Shown here: one piece after another, positions 1 through 11,100 of the stretch
Numbering within the stretch: position 1 is the first letter of the stretch
How the letters are laid out: each line of letters starts with the position of its first letter
Source: Acidobacteriota bacterium
Lineage (GTDB): Bacteria > Acidobacteriota > Thermoanaerobaculia > Multivoradales > JAGPDF01
Length of the DNA: 52,275 bases
Direction: 5' to 3'
Assembly: GCA_014584695.1 (NCBI GenBank)
Contig: JACTMI010000023.1
Coordinates: forward strand, 1 to 52,275
Translations under genes and position numbers: made by a program
Notes under the pieces: model-generated
Told to the model about the DNA's origin: nothing
The model's database searches: none
What the model saw: the letters and a program-made list of their open reading frames with translations, nothing else

Positions 1-228
1 TCGATTCTCCCAGAAGACACGGTAGCCCGTTGCTGCGGACCTTGCGCCAGAAAGCCAGACAACCGGAGCGATCTCGGTTGCCACCGCCTGGGGCTCGCTT
101 CTCTCGACACCCGAAGCGTCGATCGTCTGCGCGATCAGGGAGGCTACGAACGAGCTCTTGCCGACCTCCACCCCGCGGCTCAGCAGGCCCTCTACAAATA
201 CCGTTGCCGCAAGGGGGGTGAAACGTGA
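1..228 (+). CDS. C-terminal fragment of an unidentified protein, possibly SUMF1/FGE-like
   Basis: The frame beginning at base 1 is open and stops with TGA at 226-228, giving 75 residues of a protein that starts left of the window. Residues about 18-32 (RKPDNRSDLG followed by CHRLGLA) resemble the end of formylglycine-generating-enzyme/C-type-lectin folds, which typically close with an NR..N.GFR-like motif. The usual GFR reads GCHR here, and the preceding stretch is unusually cysteine-rich (four Cys between residues 11 and 27). A charged, probably helical tail of about 40 residues follows. Such folds are common in stand-alone enzymes and in targets of diversity-generating retroelements, but no reverse transcriptase or template repeat is present here. 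An open frame of this length is weak evidence by itself in GC-rich DNA, so both the reality of the gene and its family are tentative. Confidence 0.4.
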   Translation, partial: SILPEDTVARCCGPCARKPDNRSDLGCHRLGLASLDTRSVDRLRDQGGYERALADLHPAAQQALYKYRCRKGGET

Positions 229-432
229 CACTTGGCCCAAGAAATCTCTCGAATCACCGGCTGGGCGGGGTGACCGGTGCGGGGCGCCGGTGGGCGCTTT
301 CACGCTGGAAAAGCGTTCTGTTGAAGGGGGTGGTAGGCATTGCACCCGTGGCGAGTGCGAGACGCTCTCGCGCTCTCCATCGCCGCGCCCACCACCGGCG
401 TTCGGCCTTCCCCACCAGCGGCCGGCACCCGA

Positions 433-526
433 CCCCTTCTATGGAGCCTTTGCTTTGCTCTTCTCCTCTCGCAGGCCGACCCGCCGGTGGGCTCCTTCAC
501 GTTGAAGAAGCGTTCTGTTGAAGGGG
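433..526 (+). other. Predicted folded element, repeat unit 1
   Basis: A 13-position closing stem (433-445 with 514-526, one T-T mismatch) encloses about 68 bases. Just inside the 3' arm is a second hairpin, GCTCCTTC-ACGTT-GAAGAAGC (491-511), with seven pairs and one mismatch. The copies at 631-720 and 824-917 keep the same layout. No T-run follows, so this does not look like an intrinsic terminator. Strand is arbitrary. Confidence 0.5.
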
Positions 527-630
527 GTGGAGGGAGGTGCACCCGTGGCGAGTAAGAGACTTCCTCGCGCTCCCCCATCGCCGCGCTGACCGCCGACGTT
601 TCGCCTTCCCCCCCAGCGGCCGGCACTCGA

Positions 631-720
631 CCCCTTCTATGGAGCCTTTTGCTTTTCTTGTATCGCAGGCCGACCCGCCGGTGGGCTCCTTCACGTTGAA
701 AAAGCGTTCTGTTGAAGGGG
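631..720 (+). other. Predicted folded element, repeat unit 2
   Basis: Same layout as the element at 433-526: closing stem 631-643 with 708-720 and an internal hairpin 685-705. The internal hairpin is weaker here, with six pairs and two mismatches. Confidence 0.5.
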
Positions 721-823
721 GTGGCGGGAGGTGCACCCGTGGCGAGTGCGAGACGCTCTCGCGCTCCCCATCGCCGTGCCGACCGCCGACGTTTCGCCTT
801 CCCCACCAGCGGTCTGCACTCGA

Positions 824-917
824 CCCCTTCTATGGAGCCTTTGCTTTGCTCTTCTCCTCTCGCAGGCCGGCCCGCCGGTGGGCGCGCTCACGTTGAAAGA
901 GCGTTCTGTTGAAGGGG
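824..917 (+). other. Predicted folded element, repeat unit 3
   Basis: Closing stem 824-836 with 905-917. The internal hairpin uses a different arm sequence, CGCTC (885-889) with GAGCG (899-903), and is perfectly paired. The arms differ from the other units but can still pair. Confidence 0.5.
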
Positions 918-971
918 GTGGCGGGCCGTGCGGCCGCGGCGACCTCGGGGCGCTCGGGGCGCTCGCGGGGT

Positions 972-2105
972 TCAGGTGGAGGGCTGGGAGCGGCGGAGGA
1001 CTTGGGAGACTTCGATCAGCTCGCCGAAGTTCTCGAGCGTGATCATGCCCTTGAGGCCCTCGGCGTCGACCACCAGGATCGGTCCGGCGGGCCGGCTCTG
1101 CAGCAGGCGCAGGACCTCTTCGAGCGGCGTCTCCGGGTCGACGGCCACCGGTTCCCGGTCCATCAGGTCGAGCACCGCCATGTCGCGTCCCGGCCCCGCG
1201 AGGCCGGTCAGCAGGGCGCCCCGGTGCAGCACTCCGGCCACGCGCCCCCAGGCGTCGATCACCGGGAAGTCCTGCTGGTGCGTGGCGAGCAGCAGCTCGG
1301 CCGCCCGCTGCAGTGAATCCTGCGGCGCCAGGGACTCGAAGCGCGTCACCATGGCGGCTCGCGCCGTCAGGCCGCGCACGGCCGTCCGCCCGCGCTGGAA
1401 GGCCGCCTCCTGGCCGGCGCCCAGGAAGACGAAGATCGCGATCAGGAGCAGGACCGGTTTGATCGGTGGCGGGAAGAAGGCCAGCATGGCGAAGAGGATC
1501 GCCATCCCCTGCCCCACCGTCGCCGCGATCTGGGTCGCCCGGTCCTGGCCGATGGCGAGCGACAGCGTCGCGCGGAGGACGCGGCCGCCGTCCATCGGGA
1601 AGGCCGGGATCAGGTTGAAGAAGAACAGCACCAGGTTCGCGAACAGCAGCTGCCAGACCACCGGCGCGCCGGTGAGCAGCTCCTCCGCCGAGCCGGGCGC
1701 GCGCACCTGGCGGACGACCAGGTAACCGAACAGCAGCCCCGCGAGCACCAGATTGACCGCCGGCCCGGCGAGCGCGATCAGCAGCTCGGCCTTGCCCGAG
1801 GGAATCCGCTCGAGCCGCGCCACGCCGCCAATCGGGTAGAGCACGATCTCGCGCGTCTGGACGCCGAACCGGCGCGCCATGGTCGCGTGGCCGAGCTCGT
1901 GCAGGACCACGCAGCCGAACAGCAGCAGCAGGAAGACCACGCCGCCGAAGAAGCCGTCGCCCTGGCTGGCGGAGATGGCGCCGAACCAGAGCAACAGCAA
2001 GATGAAGGTGAAGTGGATCCGAATCGGGATGCCGCCCACCCGGATCGACCAGGAGCCGCCCCCTTCGGGCGGGGTGCGCGGACGGCGCTGCGCGGCGTCG
2101 TTCAT
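972..2105 (-). CDS. Site-2 protease family (M50) zinc metallopeptidase with CBS pair
   Basis: 377 residues. An intramembrane zinc protease of the M50B / sporulation SpoIVFB-like branch, predicted in the cytoplasmic membrane. The zinc motif HELGH is at residues 69-73 inside a hydrophobic segment, and the second conserved motif NLIPAFPMDGG is at 164-174, where the aspartate supplies the third metal ligand. Hydrophobic segments lie at about 31-47, 54-72, 107-132 and 150-170. The last ~125 residues form two CBS repeats (about 250-310 and 313-370), which in this family usually bind adenine nucleotides and gate activity. Its ATG lies about 20 bases after the M2 peptidase stop, so the two are probably co-transcribed. 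The physiological substrate cannot be told from the sequence. Confidence 0.93.
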   Translation of the reverse strand: MNDAAQRRPRTPPEGGGSWSIRVGGIPIRIHFTFILLLLWFGAISASQGDGFFGGVVFLLLLFGCVVLHELGHATMARRFGVQTREIVLYPIGGVARLERIPSGKAELLIALAGPAVNLVLAGLLFGYLVVRQVRAPGSAEELLTGAPVVWQLLFANLVLFFFNLIPAFPMDGGRVLRATLSLAIGQDRATQIAATVGQGMAILFAMLAFFPPPIKPVLLLIAIFVFLGAGQEAAFQRGRTAVRGLTARAAMVTRFESLAPQDSLQRAAELLLATHQQDFPVIDAWGRVAGVLHRGALLTGLAGPGRDMAVLDLMDREPVAVDPETPLEEVLRLLQSRPAGPILVVDAEGLKGMITLENFGELIEVSQVLRRSQPST

Positions 2106-2124
2106 GAGCTTTCGGGCGGCCTCC

Positions 2125-3975
<1,851 letters not shown>

Positions 3976-4045
3976 GGTCACCTCACGAAAGGCGGGTCGG
4001 GACTGCGGTCACGGAGTCGACGGCTGGAGCCATCTCCGCGCGCCC

Positions 4046-5221
4046 TCAGTTGCGGCGCAGGAACCGCTCCAGCCGCTCGAGCCCGCGCGCCAGCTCGTGC
4101 CGCGAGCAGGCGAACGAGATGCGGACGTGGCGGTCGCTGCCGAACGCGGCGCCGGCCACCAGGGCCACGTGGGCCTCCTCCAGCAGGCGCTCCGCGAAGC
4201 TGGTCGAATCGGTGATGTCGCCGCGGAAGTGGGCGGAGACGTCGGGAAACGCGTAGAACGCGCCCTTGGGCGGCTGGCAGGTCACGCCGGGCAGCGCCGC
4301 GAGCGCGGGAACCAGCAGGTCGCGCCGGGCCTGGTACTCGGCCACCATCGCCTCGATGTCGCCCTCCGCCCCCGCGAGCGCCGCCAGGGCGCCGACCATA
4401 GCGAAGGAGGTGGGGTTCGAGGTGGCGTGGCCCTGGATCTCGGCGGCGGCGCGGACCAGCGGCGGCGGCCCGAGCAGGTAACCGACCCGCCAGCCGGTCA
4501 TCGCGTAGGTCTTCGAGAACGAGCCCACGAGCGCGATCGTCTCCGGATACGCGCTCGCCAGCGCGGCCGCGCTGGCCGCGGTGCCGCCGTCGTAGACGAA
4601 GCGCTCGTAGGTCTCGTCGGCGATGACCACGATCCCCCGCTCGGCGGCGGCGGCGACGATCGCGCGCAGATCCTCGGCGGCGATCACCCCGCCGGTCGGA
4701 TTGCAGGGACTGTTCAAGATGACCGCGCGCGTCCGCGCGGTGAAGGCCCCGACGATCTTCTCGGCGTGCACGGCGAAGCCGTCGGCGCCGTCGGTCGGCA
4801 CTTCGACCACCCGCGCCCCGGCGAACCGGATCTGCTCGGGGAAGCTCACCCAGGTGGGGGTGTGGAGGATGACCTCCTGCCCTTCCTCGAACAGCGCCAG
4901 CGCGATCTCGAACAGCGCCCCCTTGCCGCCGACGGAGACCAGCACCTGATCCGCCGTCCAGGGCGCGCCGTACTGGCGCGCGAAGCGCTCCGCCAGGGCG
5001 CGCCGGAGCGCCGGAATGCCGCTGGTGGGGGTGTACTTGGTGAAGCCGTCGGCGAGAGCCTGCCGGGCCGCCTCGACCGCGACGCCCGGGGAAGCGAAGT
5101 CCGGCTCGCCCGCGCCGAAGTCGACCACGTCGGCTCCCGAAGCCTTCAATTCGGCGGCCCGGCGCGACACTTTCAGTGTCGCCGACTCGCCGATTCGACT
5201 CATTCTGGCCGCTAGGTGCAT
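4046..5221 (-). CDS. Class I PLP-dependent aminotransferase (aspartate aminotransferase type)
   Basis: 391 residues. Transfers an amino group between an amino acid (probably aspartate) and a 2-oxo acid in the cytoplasm. The PLP lysine is K237 in SFSKTYAMTGWRVGY, with NPTGG at about 174-178 and ADETYERF just before it at 201-208 holding the cofactor-binding Asp and Tyr. The N-terminus (AARMSRI.ES.T) matches the family start, so I chose the ATG at 5221 over the ATG at 5230 and the internal one at 5203. No Shine-Dalgarno is visible, but TACCAT lies 7 bases upstream, compatible with a leaderless message. It is divergent from the thioredoxin-like gene across about 60 bases. Exact substrate is not certain. 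Confidence 0.92.
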   Translation of the reverse strand: MHLAARMSRIGESATLKVSRRAAELKASGADVVDFGAGEPDFASPGVAVEAARQALADGFTKYTPTSGIPALRRALAERFARQYGAPWTADQVLVSVGGKGALFEIALALFEEGQEVILHTPTWVSFPEQIRFAGARVVEVPTDGADGFAVHAEKIVGAFTARTRAVILNSPCNPTGGVIAAEDLRAIVAAAAERGIVVIADETYERFVYDGGTAASAAALASAYPETIALVGSFSKTYAMTGWRVGYLLGPPPLVRAAAEIQGHATSNPTSFAMVGALAALAGAEGDIEAMVAEYQARRDLLVPALAALPGVTCQPPKGAFYAFPDVSAHFRGDITDSTSFAERLLEEAHVALVAGAAFGSDRHVRISFACSRHELARGLERLERFLRRN

Positions 5222-5281
5222 GTCTTGCATGGTATCATCGCCACGGGCGCCGCACCCTTGGCGGAAGCTCGTCTCGAGCTC

Positions 5282-6166
5282 ATGAAAACGACCCGCTCCG
5301 CCTCCGTCGTCGCGCTCTCTCTTACCCTCGCAATCTCTTGGCTGGCCGGCACTTCGACGGCCCCGGCGGCCGCCTCCGAGGCCGTCTGGCACGAGCGCGC
5401 GGAGGCCGCCTTCGCGGCCGCCCGCGAGTCGGGCAAGCTGGTCCTGGTCGACCTCTACGCCGATTGGTGCACCTGGTGCAAGGTGATGGACAAGGAGGTC
5501 TTCGCGACCCCCGAATTCCAGCGCTTCGCCAGCGATTACGTGCTGCTGCGCGTCGACGTCGAGGACGGCGCGGAGGGCACCGCCATCCAGCGCCGCTACG
5601 GCGCCGAGTCGTTGCCGGCGCTGCTCCTGCTGGACGCCCAGCGCGCCCTGGTCGGCCGGATCGACGGCTTTCTCCCCACCGCGCGCCTGATCGGCAAGGT
5701 GCGCATGGAGCTCGCCAAGTACGAGGCCGAGGTCAAGACCTACCAGGCGGCGCTCGCGGGCTCGAACGTCCAGCAGTGGGAACGGGCGGCCGCGGAGTGG
5801 CACCGGCGCGGCGACGGCCGGCGCGCCGTTCCGCTGTTCGAGAAGCTGGTCGCGGCGCCCTCGGCGGACGCCACCCGCACCGCTTGGCACCGCTTCCTGC
5901 TCGCCGACTCCCACCGCCTCGCCGGCGATCTCGCGGCCGCCGCGACGGCGATGGCGGAGGCCGCGGCCGCGGCCGCGAGCCTGTCGAGCCCGCAGCTGAC
6001 CGAACGGATCGACTGGCTCGGCTTCGCCATCGCCCGCGACGCCCGCGATTGCGCCAAGGCGCAGGGCGCGCTGGCGCGGCTCGAGAGCGGGTATCCGAAG
6101 AGCCCGCTGGTGAGCGAAGCGCGCCGGGACTGGACCGCGCTCAAGACCGTCTCGCGGTGCTCGTGA
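5282..6166 (+). CDS. Exported thioredoxin-like protein with C-terminal helical region
   Basis: 294 residues, starting at MKTTRS, which begins a clear signal peptide (cleavage near residue 32). A DUF255/thioredoxin-7-like fold follows, with the redox pair C63-T-W-C66 in DLYADWCTWCKVMD and the conserved cis-Pro region SLPALLLLD. The last ~120 residues are alanine-rich and helical, TPR-like. It probably reduces or isomerises disulfides outside the cytoplasmic membrane. Its stop overlaps the GTG start of dsbD, so the two are translationally coupled and DsbD is the likely electron donor. The in-frame ATG at 5216 would add a non-signal extension and is less likely. Confidence 0.9.
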   Translation: MKTTRSASVVALSLTLAISWLAGTSTAPAAASEAVWHERAEAAFAAARESGKLVLVDLYADWCTWCKVMDKEVFATPEFQRFASDYVLLRVDVEDGAEGTAIQRRYGAESLPALLLLDAQRALVGRIDGFLPTARLIGKVRMELAKYEAEVKTYQAALAGSNVQQWERAAAEWHRRGDGRRAVPLFEKLVAAPSADATRTAWHRFLLADSHRLAGDLAAAATAMAEAAAAAASLSSPQLTERIDWLGFAIARDARDCAKAQGALARLESGYPKSPLVSEARRDWTALKTVSRCS

Positions 6167-8007
6167 GCCCGCGCACCAGTCGGCGCTGGGCTCGCGCCGC
6201 GCTCGTCCTCGCGCTGCTTTCCGGTGGGGCCGCGGCGCAGGAGACGGAGCGGGGGCCGCGCGAGAAAGCGGCGCTCGAGCTCGTCGGCAGTCGCACCGCA
6301 TACGAGCCGGGAAGCTCGGCTCGCCTGGCCGCGGTCGTCACCGTCGACTCGGGCTGGCACCTCCAGGCGCACGTTCCGACCTACGACTACCTGATTCCGA
6401 CGGTGCTGACCGTTCGTTCCCCCGCGGGTTGGGGCGAGGCGACGGTCGAGTACCCCGCGCCGATTCAGTACAAGTTCGCCTTCGCCGAGGAACCGCTCGC
6501 GGTCTACGAGGGGCGGATGATCGTCCCCTTCGAGCTGGCGGTACCGCCGGCTGCGACCGGCACCGCCACCCTCGAGGCGGAGTTGCGCTATCAGGCCTGC
6601 GACGACAAGTCCTGCCTGCCGCCGGTCAACGCGGTCGCCCGGCTCGAGCTCGCGATCGGGCTGGGTGGCGAGGCGCTCTCGGAGGCGATCTTCGCCGGCG
6701 GCGCGCGCCTCGAGGGCGTCGAGCGCGCTCCCGCCGCGACTGTGGCCGCCGCGCTGCCGCCGGCTTCGCTCGCGGGGATGCTGCTGCTCGGCCTGCTCGG
6801 CGGGTTGATCTTGAACGCCATGCCCTGCGTGCTGCCGATCCTCTCGCTCAAGGCGTTCGGTCTCGCGCAGGCCGCGGGGCAGTCGAAGGGCCAGGTGCGC
6901 GCCGGCGCGCTCGCCACCACGGCCGGCATCGTCCTCTCCTTCTGGGGCCTGGCCGGCGCGGCGATCGCCGCCAAGGGGGCGGGCGCGGCGGTCGGCTGGG
7001 GCATCCAGTTTCAGCAGCCGGGCTTCGTCGCCTTCCTCGCCGTCGTGGTGCTGTTTTTCTCACTCAACCTCTGGGGGCTGTTCGAGATCCAGCTGCCCAG
7101 CCGGCTGGTGACGGCGGCCGAGCGCAGCGGCGCGCGCGAGGGGCTGGGGGGCCACTTCGCCTCCGGCCTGTTCGCCACGCTGATGGCGACCCCCTGCTCC
7201 GCCCCTTTCCTCGGCACCGCTCTCTCGTTCGCGCTGGCGCAGAGCGGCGGCATCGTCTTCGCCATCTTCACCGCCGTCGGCCTCGGGCTCGCGCTCCCCT
7301 ACGTCGCCCTCGCCGTCGCGCCCGGAGCCGCTCGGCTGCTGCCGCGCCCCGGCGCCTGGATGGAGACGCTGCGCGGCGCGATGGGCTTTCTGCTCGCCGG
7401 CGCGGTGGTCTGGCTGCTCTATGTGCTTGCGGCGCAGATCGCGCCGGAGCGGCTAGCCACCTTCCAGGTCGCGCTGCTCGCCATCTCGCTCGGCCTCTGG
7501 CTCGCCCATCGCGCGCGCGCCGGCTCGGCAGGCAAGCGGCTGGGCTGGAGCGTCGCCCTCCTGCTCGCGGTCGCCTCGGTCGCGCTCGCCGCCCGCGCGC
7601 CGCGCGCCGAGGCCCGGGCCGCCGCCAACGTCGCCGGCCCATCGACGATCGCCTGGCTCCCCTTCGACCGGATCGAAGCCGAACGGCTCGCCGCCGAGGA
7701 AGGGCGCCTGGTCTTCCTCGACATCACCGCCGACTGGTGCGTCACCTGCAAGGTCAACGAGCGTCTGGTTCTGCACACCCCGGAGATGGTAGCGGCCTTC
7801 GCCGAGTACGAGGTGGTGCCGATGAAGGCCGACTGGACCAACCGCGACGACGGCATCGCGACCTTCCTCGCCGAGCACGGCCGCTACGGCATCCCCTTCT
7901 ACCTGCTCTACCGCCCCGGCCAGCCCCCCCACCTGTTCGGCGAGCTGATCTCGAAGCAGGGCGTAATCGACGTCCTCGCCGCCTCGGCCGGCAACGGCGC
8001 CACCTGA
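6163..8007 (+). CDS. dsbD: Thiol:disulfide interchange protein DsbD
   Basis: 614 residues. Carries electrons from cytoplasmic thioredoxin across the membrane to periplasmic thiol proteins. All three modules are present: an N-terminal immunoglobulin-like domain with Cys 146 and 151 (QACDDKSCLPP) after a short signal sequence; a polytopic domain with the paired membrane cysteines C222 (NAMPCVLP) and C345 (TPCSAP); and a C-terminal thioredoxin domain with C526-V-T-C529. The GTG at 6163 overlaps the preceding TGA by three bases; a GTG at 6157 is an alternative. Length and cysteine complement are those of a complete, functional DsbD. The gene downstream begins after a 128-bp gap with its own ribosome-binding site. 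Confidence 0.95.
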   Translation: MSPRTSRRWARAALVLALLSGGAAAQETERGPREKAALELVGSRTAYEPGSSARLAAVVTVDSGWHLQAHVPTYDYLIPTVLTVRSPAGWGEATVEYPAPIQYKFAFAEEPLAVYEGRMIVPFELAVPPAATGTATLEAELRYQACDDKSCLPPVNAVARLELAIGLGGEALSEAIFAGGARLEGVERAPAATVAAALPPASLAGMLLLGLLGGLILNAMPCVLPILSLKAFGLAQAAGQSKGQVRAGALATTAGIVLSFWGLAGAAIAAKGAGAAVGWGIQFQQPGFVAFLAVVVLFFSLNLWGLFEIQLPSRLVTAAERSGAREGLGGHFASGLFATLMATPCSAPFLGTALSFALAQSGGIVFAIFTAVGLGLALPYVALAVAPGAARLLPRPGAWMETLRGAMGFLLAGAVVWLLYVLAAQIAPERLATFQVALLAISLGLWLAHRARAGSAGKRLGWSVALLLAVASVALAARAPRAEARAAANVAGPSTIAWLPFDRIEAERLAAEEGRLVFLDITADWCVTCKVNERLVLHTPEMVAAFAEYEVVPMKADWTNRDDGIATFLAEHGRYGIPFYLLYRPGQPPHLFGELISKQGVIDVLAASAGNGAT

Positions 8008-8135
8008 CCCGCCCCGCCGGCGACGCGGCGCCCCCCCTTGCGCCGGACCTCTCGACGGTTCTAGGCTTTGTTTCAGCGTCGTATCTTCAGAAGAAGCTGA
8101 ATCGCCTTTTCGTCGCCTCACCCAGGAGGCCGTCC

Positions 8136-11100
8136 ATGCATCGCCCCGCCGCCGCCGGTCTGTCGATCGCGCTCGTCGCCACGCTCGCCCTGCCCATGGC
8201 CCTGGCTCCCGACGGCGCCTCGGCGTTTCCGGGTCAACCCACCTACGTGATCGTGCCGCTGGTGCCGGATACGGCCGAGGTCAAGGGCGCAGAGGACTTG
8301 CGACCCGCGGCTCCGCCCTACGCCCCGCCGGGGCTGGCTGGACCCTCCGCGCCGCTCGGGCAAGGCTACGTCGTCGAGTCGGAGCCGAACAACACGTTCG
8401 GCACGGCCGACCCGCTGGGCGGCTCGAACGTGGTCGCCTGGGGCAACATCTTCCCCAACGCCGACGTCGACTGGTGGTCTTTCACCGCCGCCGCCGGCGA
8501 CCGGGTCTACGCCGCGACGATGACCTCCTTCTCGGCCAACAGCTCGACCGACAGCCAGCTCCGCCTCTTTCAGAGCGATGGGACGACGCTGATCGAGTTC
8601 GACGACGACGACGGGACAATCGGCGGTTTGTCCTCGTCGATCGCCGGCGCCTCGATCCCGGCGGCCGGGACCTACTTCCTGGAGGTGCGGCACTTCAGCG
8701 CCACGAACCAGCTGCGCCCGTACGAGCTCCACTTCCGCCTCCAGAGCGGCGCGCCGACGCCCGAGGTCGAGCCGAACGACACCCCGGCCACCGCCAACCC
8801 GCTGCCGGCGAGCGGCTGGGTCAGCGGCACGCGCAATCCGGCCGCCGGAACCGAGCAGGACTGGTACAGCTTCACCGCCAATGCCGGCGACACCGTCTTC
8901 CTCTCCCTCGACCTCGATCCCGAACGCGACGGCGTGAGTTGGAACGGGCGGCTCGGTATCGCGCTCTTCGGAGACGCCACGAACCAGATCCTCGTCGTGG
9001 ACGACGGCGGCACGGTCGACGTGATCGACTCCGAAGCACTCTTCATGACGGTCAAGAACACCGGGACCTACTTCGCCTTCGTCGACTCGGCCTCCGCCGC
9101 GACCGGCGGCCCGACGGCGACCTACCACTTGAGCGTCTCGATCCACCCGGCGACGGACGAGGGGGTCAACTGCACGACTTACACCAGCACCGACGTGCCG
9201 GTGGCGATCGGGCCGGGAGCGGGGCTGGTCAGCTCGACGATCACGGTACCCGGCAACCCGCGGATCGCGGACCTCGACGTCGCGATCGTGCTGAACCATG
9301 CGCAGATGGCCGACCTCGACGTCAGCTTGCGCTCGCCGGCGGGCAACGTCAACAGCCTGTTCACGGATATCGGCGCCACCGCGGCCGGCGGCCAGACGCA
9401 GATGGACACCGTCTTCGATGACGAGGCCGCCATGCCACCGCTGTTCACCGTGCTCCGTGGCCCATCGTTCAAGCCGGAGCTCGCCTACCGGCTCTCCTGG
9501 TTCGACGGCGAGGACGCCGGCGGCACCTGGACGCTCGACCTCCGGGACGACGTCACGAACGCCAGCGGCGGTACCCTCACGGCGTGGAGCCTCCGCATCT
9601 GCGAGCCGCCACCGCCGCCCGCCTGCGCGCCCGGCTTCGCGCCGCTGGTGGTCTATTCGTCGGACTTCGAGGCCAACGACGGGGGGTTCACGCACTCCGG
9701 GGCGCAGGACGAGTGGGAGCGTGGATTGCCGAGCTTCGCGCCGATCACCACCTGCAACAGCGGCACGAACTGCTGGGTGACCGACCTCGACAATACGTAC
9801 AACGCGTCGAGCAACCAGGACCTGCTGTCGCCCAACATCAATCTGGCCGGCCTCTCGGCCCCGGTCGTCGTCCGCTGGGCGCAGCGCTACCAGATGGAGA
9901 ACGCGACGTTCGATCACTACTCGGTCGACATCCGGCAGGTCGGCCCGGTCAACCCGAGCCGGCTGTTCGAGTGGCTGGACGCCACCATGACGGATCTGGT
10001 CGGTAACCCCACCGTGACCCTCCAGCAGAGTGCCGGCTGGGGTCTGTTCGAGCGCCGGGCCGACGCTTACGCCGGGCAGAACGTCGAGCTCCTCTTCCAC
10101 CTCGACAGCGACACCACGGTGCAGCTCGCTGGCGTGGCGATCGACGATGTCTCGGTGACCGCCTGCCGGCCGCTCTCGGCGGACCTTTCGATCACCAAGA
10201 CCGACGGTAGCGCCACCGAGATCCCCGGCACGCCGGTGACCTACACCATCACCGCCTCGAATGCCGGACCCGACGGCGTCACCGGCGCGACCGTCGCCGA
10301 CACCTTCCCCGGCATCCTCTCCGGCTGCTCGACCACCTGCGTCGGCGCCGGCGGCGGCACCTGTACCGCCGGACCGTTCGCCGGCAACATCAACGACCTC
10401 GTCAACCTGCCAGCCGGCGGCTCGGTGACCTACACCTCGACCTGCAACATCTCCCCGGCCGCCACCGGCACGCTGGTCAACACCGCCACGGTCGCGAGCG
10501 CGGTCGCGGATCCGACGCCGGGCAACAACAGCGCCACCGACACCGACACGCTGACGCCGCAGGGCGACCTGTCGATCACCAAGACCGACGGCAGCGCCAC
10601 CGAGATCCCGGGCACGCCGGTCACCTACACCATCACCGCCGCGAACTCCGGGCCGTCGAACGCGGTCGGCGCGACCGTCGCCGACACCTTCCCCGGCATC
10701 CTCAGCGGCTGCTCGACCACCTGCGTCGGCGCCGGCGGCGGCACCTGCACCGCCGGACCCTTCGCCGGCAACATCAGCGACGTCGTCAACCTGCCGGCCG
10801 GCGGCTCGGTGACCTACACCTCGACCTGCAACATCTCCCCCGCCGCCACCGGCGCGCTGGTCAACACCGCCACCGTCACCGCCCCCGGCGGCTTCACCGA
10901 TACGGCGCCGGGCAACAACAGCGCCACCGACACCGACACGCTGACGCCGCAGGGCGACCTCGCGATCACCAAGACCGACGGCCTGGCCACCGCCACTGCC
11001 GGCCAGGCGATCGTCTACACCCTCGTCGCCTCGAACCCCGGCCCCTCGAACGTCACCGGCGCCACCGTCGCCGACACCTTCCCGGCGGCGCTCACCGGCA

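Larger units (their letters stand above)
277..925. repeat. Tandem array of ~195-bp structured repeat units
   Basis: Three full units begin at 313, 510 and 704 (spacings 197 and 194), with a leading partial from about 277 and a trailing partial from 901. Landmarks shared by all units are GCGTTCTGTTGAAGGGGG, then GCACCCGTGGCGAG in the full units, and GACCCCTTCTATGGAGCC at 431, 629 and 822. Units are roughly 85-90% alike by eye. The CCCCTTCTATGGA block pairs with the TCTGTTGAAGGGG block about 80 bases downstream in 12 of 13 positions, including two G-U pairs (433-445 with 514-526; 631-643 with 708-720; 824-836 with 905-917). Open frames crossing the array differ between units and look like no protein, so I treat the whole stretch as non-coding. 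Period and unit length exclude a CRISPR array. The rest of 229-971 holds nothing else recognisable. Confidence 0.85.

Noticed and set aside
300-912. Several open frames of 60-170 codons on both strands across the repeat array
   Set aside because: They exist because the units repeat in GC-rich DNA; frames differ from unit to unit, composition is Arg/Pro-rich, and no domain or start signal supports them.
277-925. CRISPR array
   Set aside because: Unit length (~195 bp), similarity throughout the unit and absence of cas genes do not fit.
1-971. Complete diversity-generating retroelement
   Set aside because: No reverse transcriptase, Avd gene or template repeat is present in the window; only a possible target-like gene end.
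6429-8135. Upstream extension of the DUF11 gene through the dsbD region
   Set aside because: It is the out-of-frame shadow of dsbD; the signal peptide and AGGAGG fix the start at 8136.
8008-8135. Promoter for the DUF11 gene around TATCTT at 8082-8087
   Set aside because: No plausible -35 at 16-19 bases; left unassigned despite a similar hexamer at 50433.
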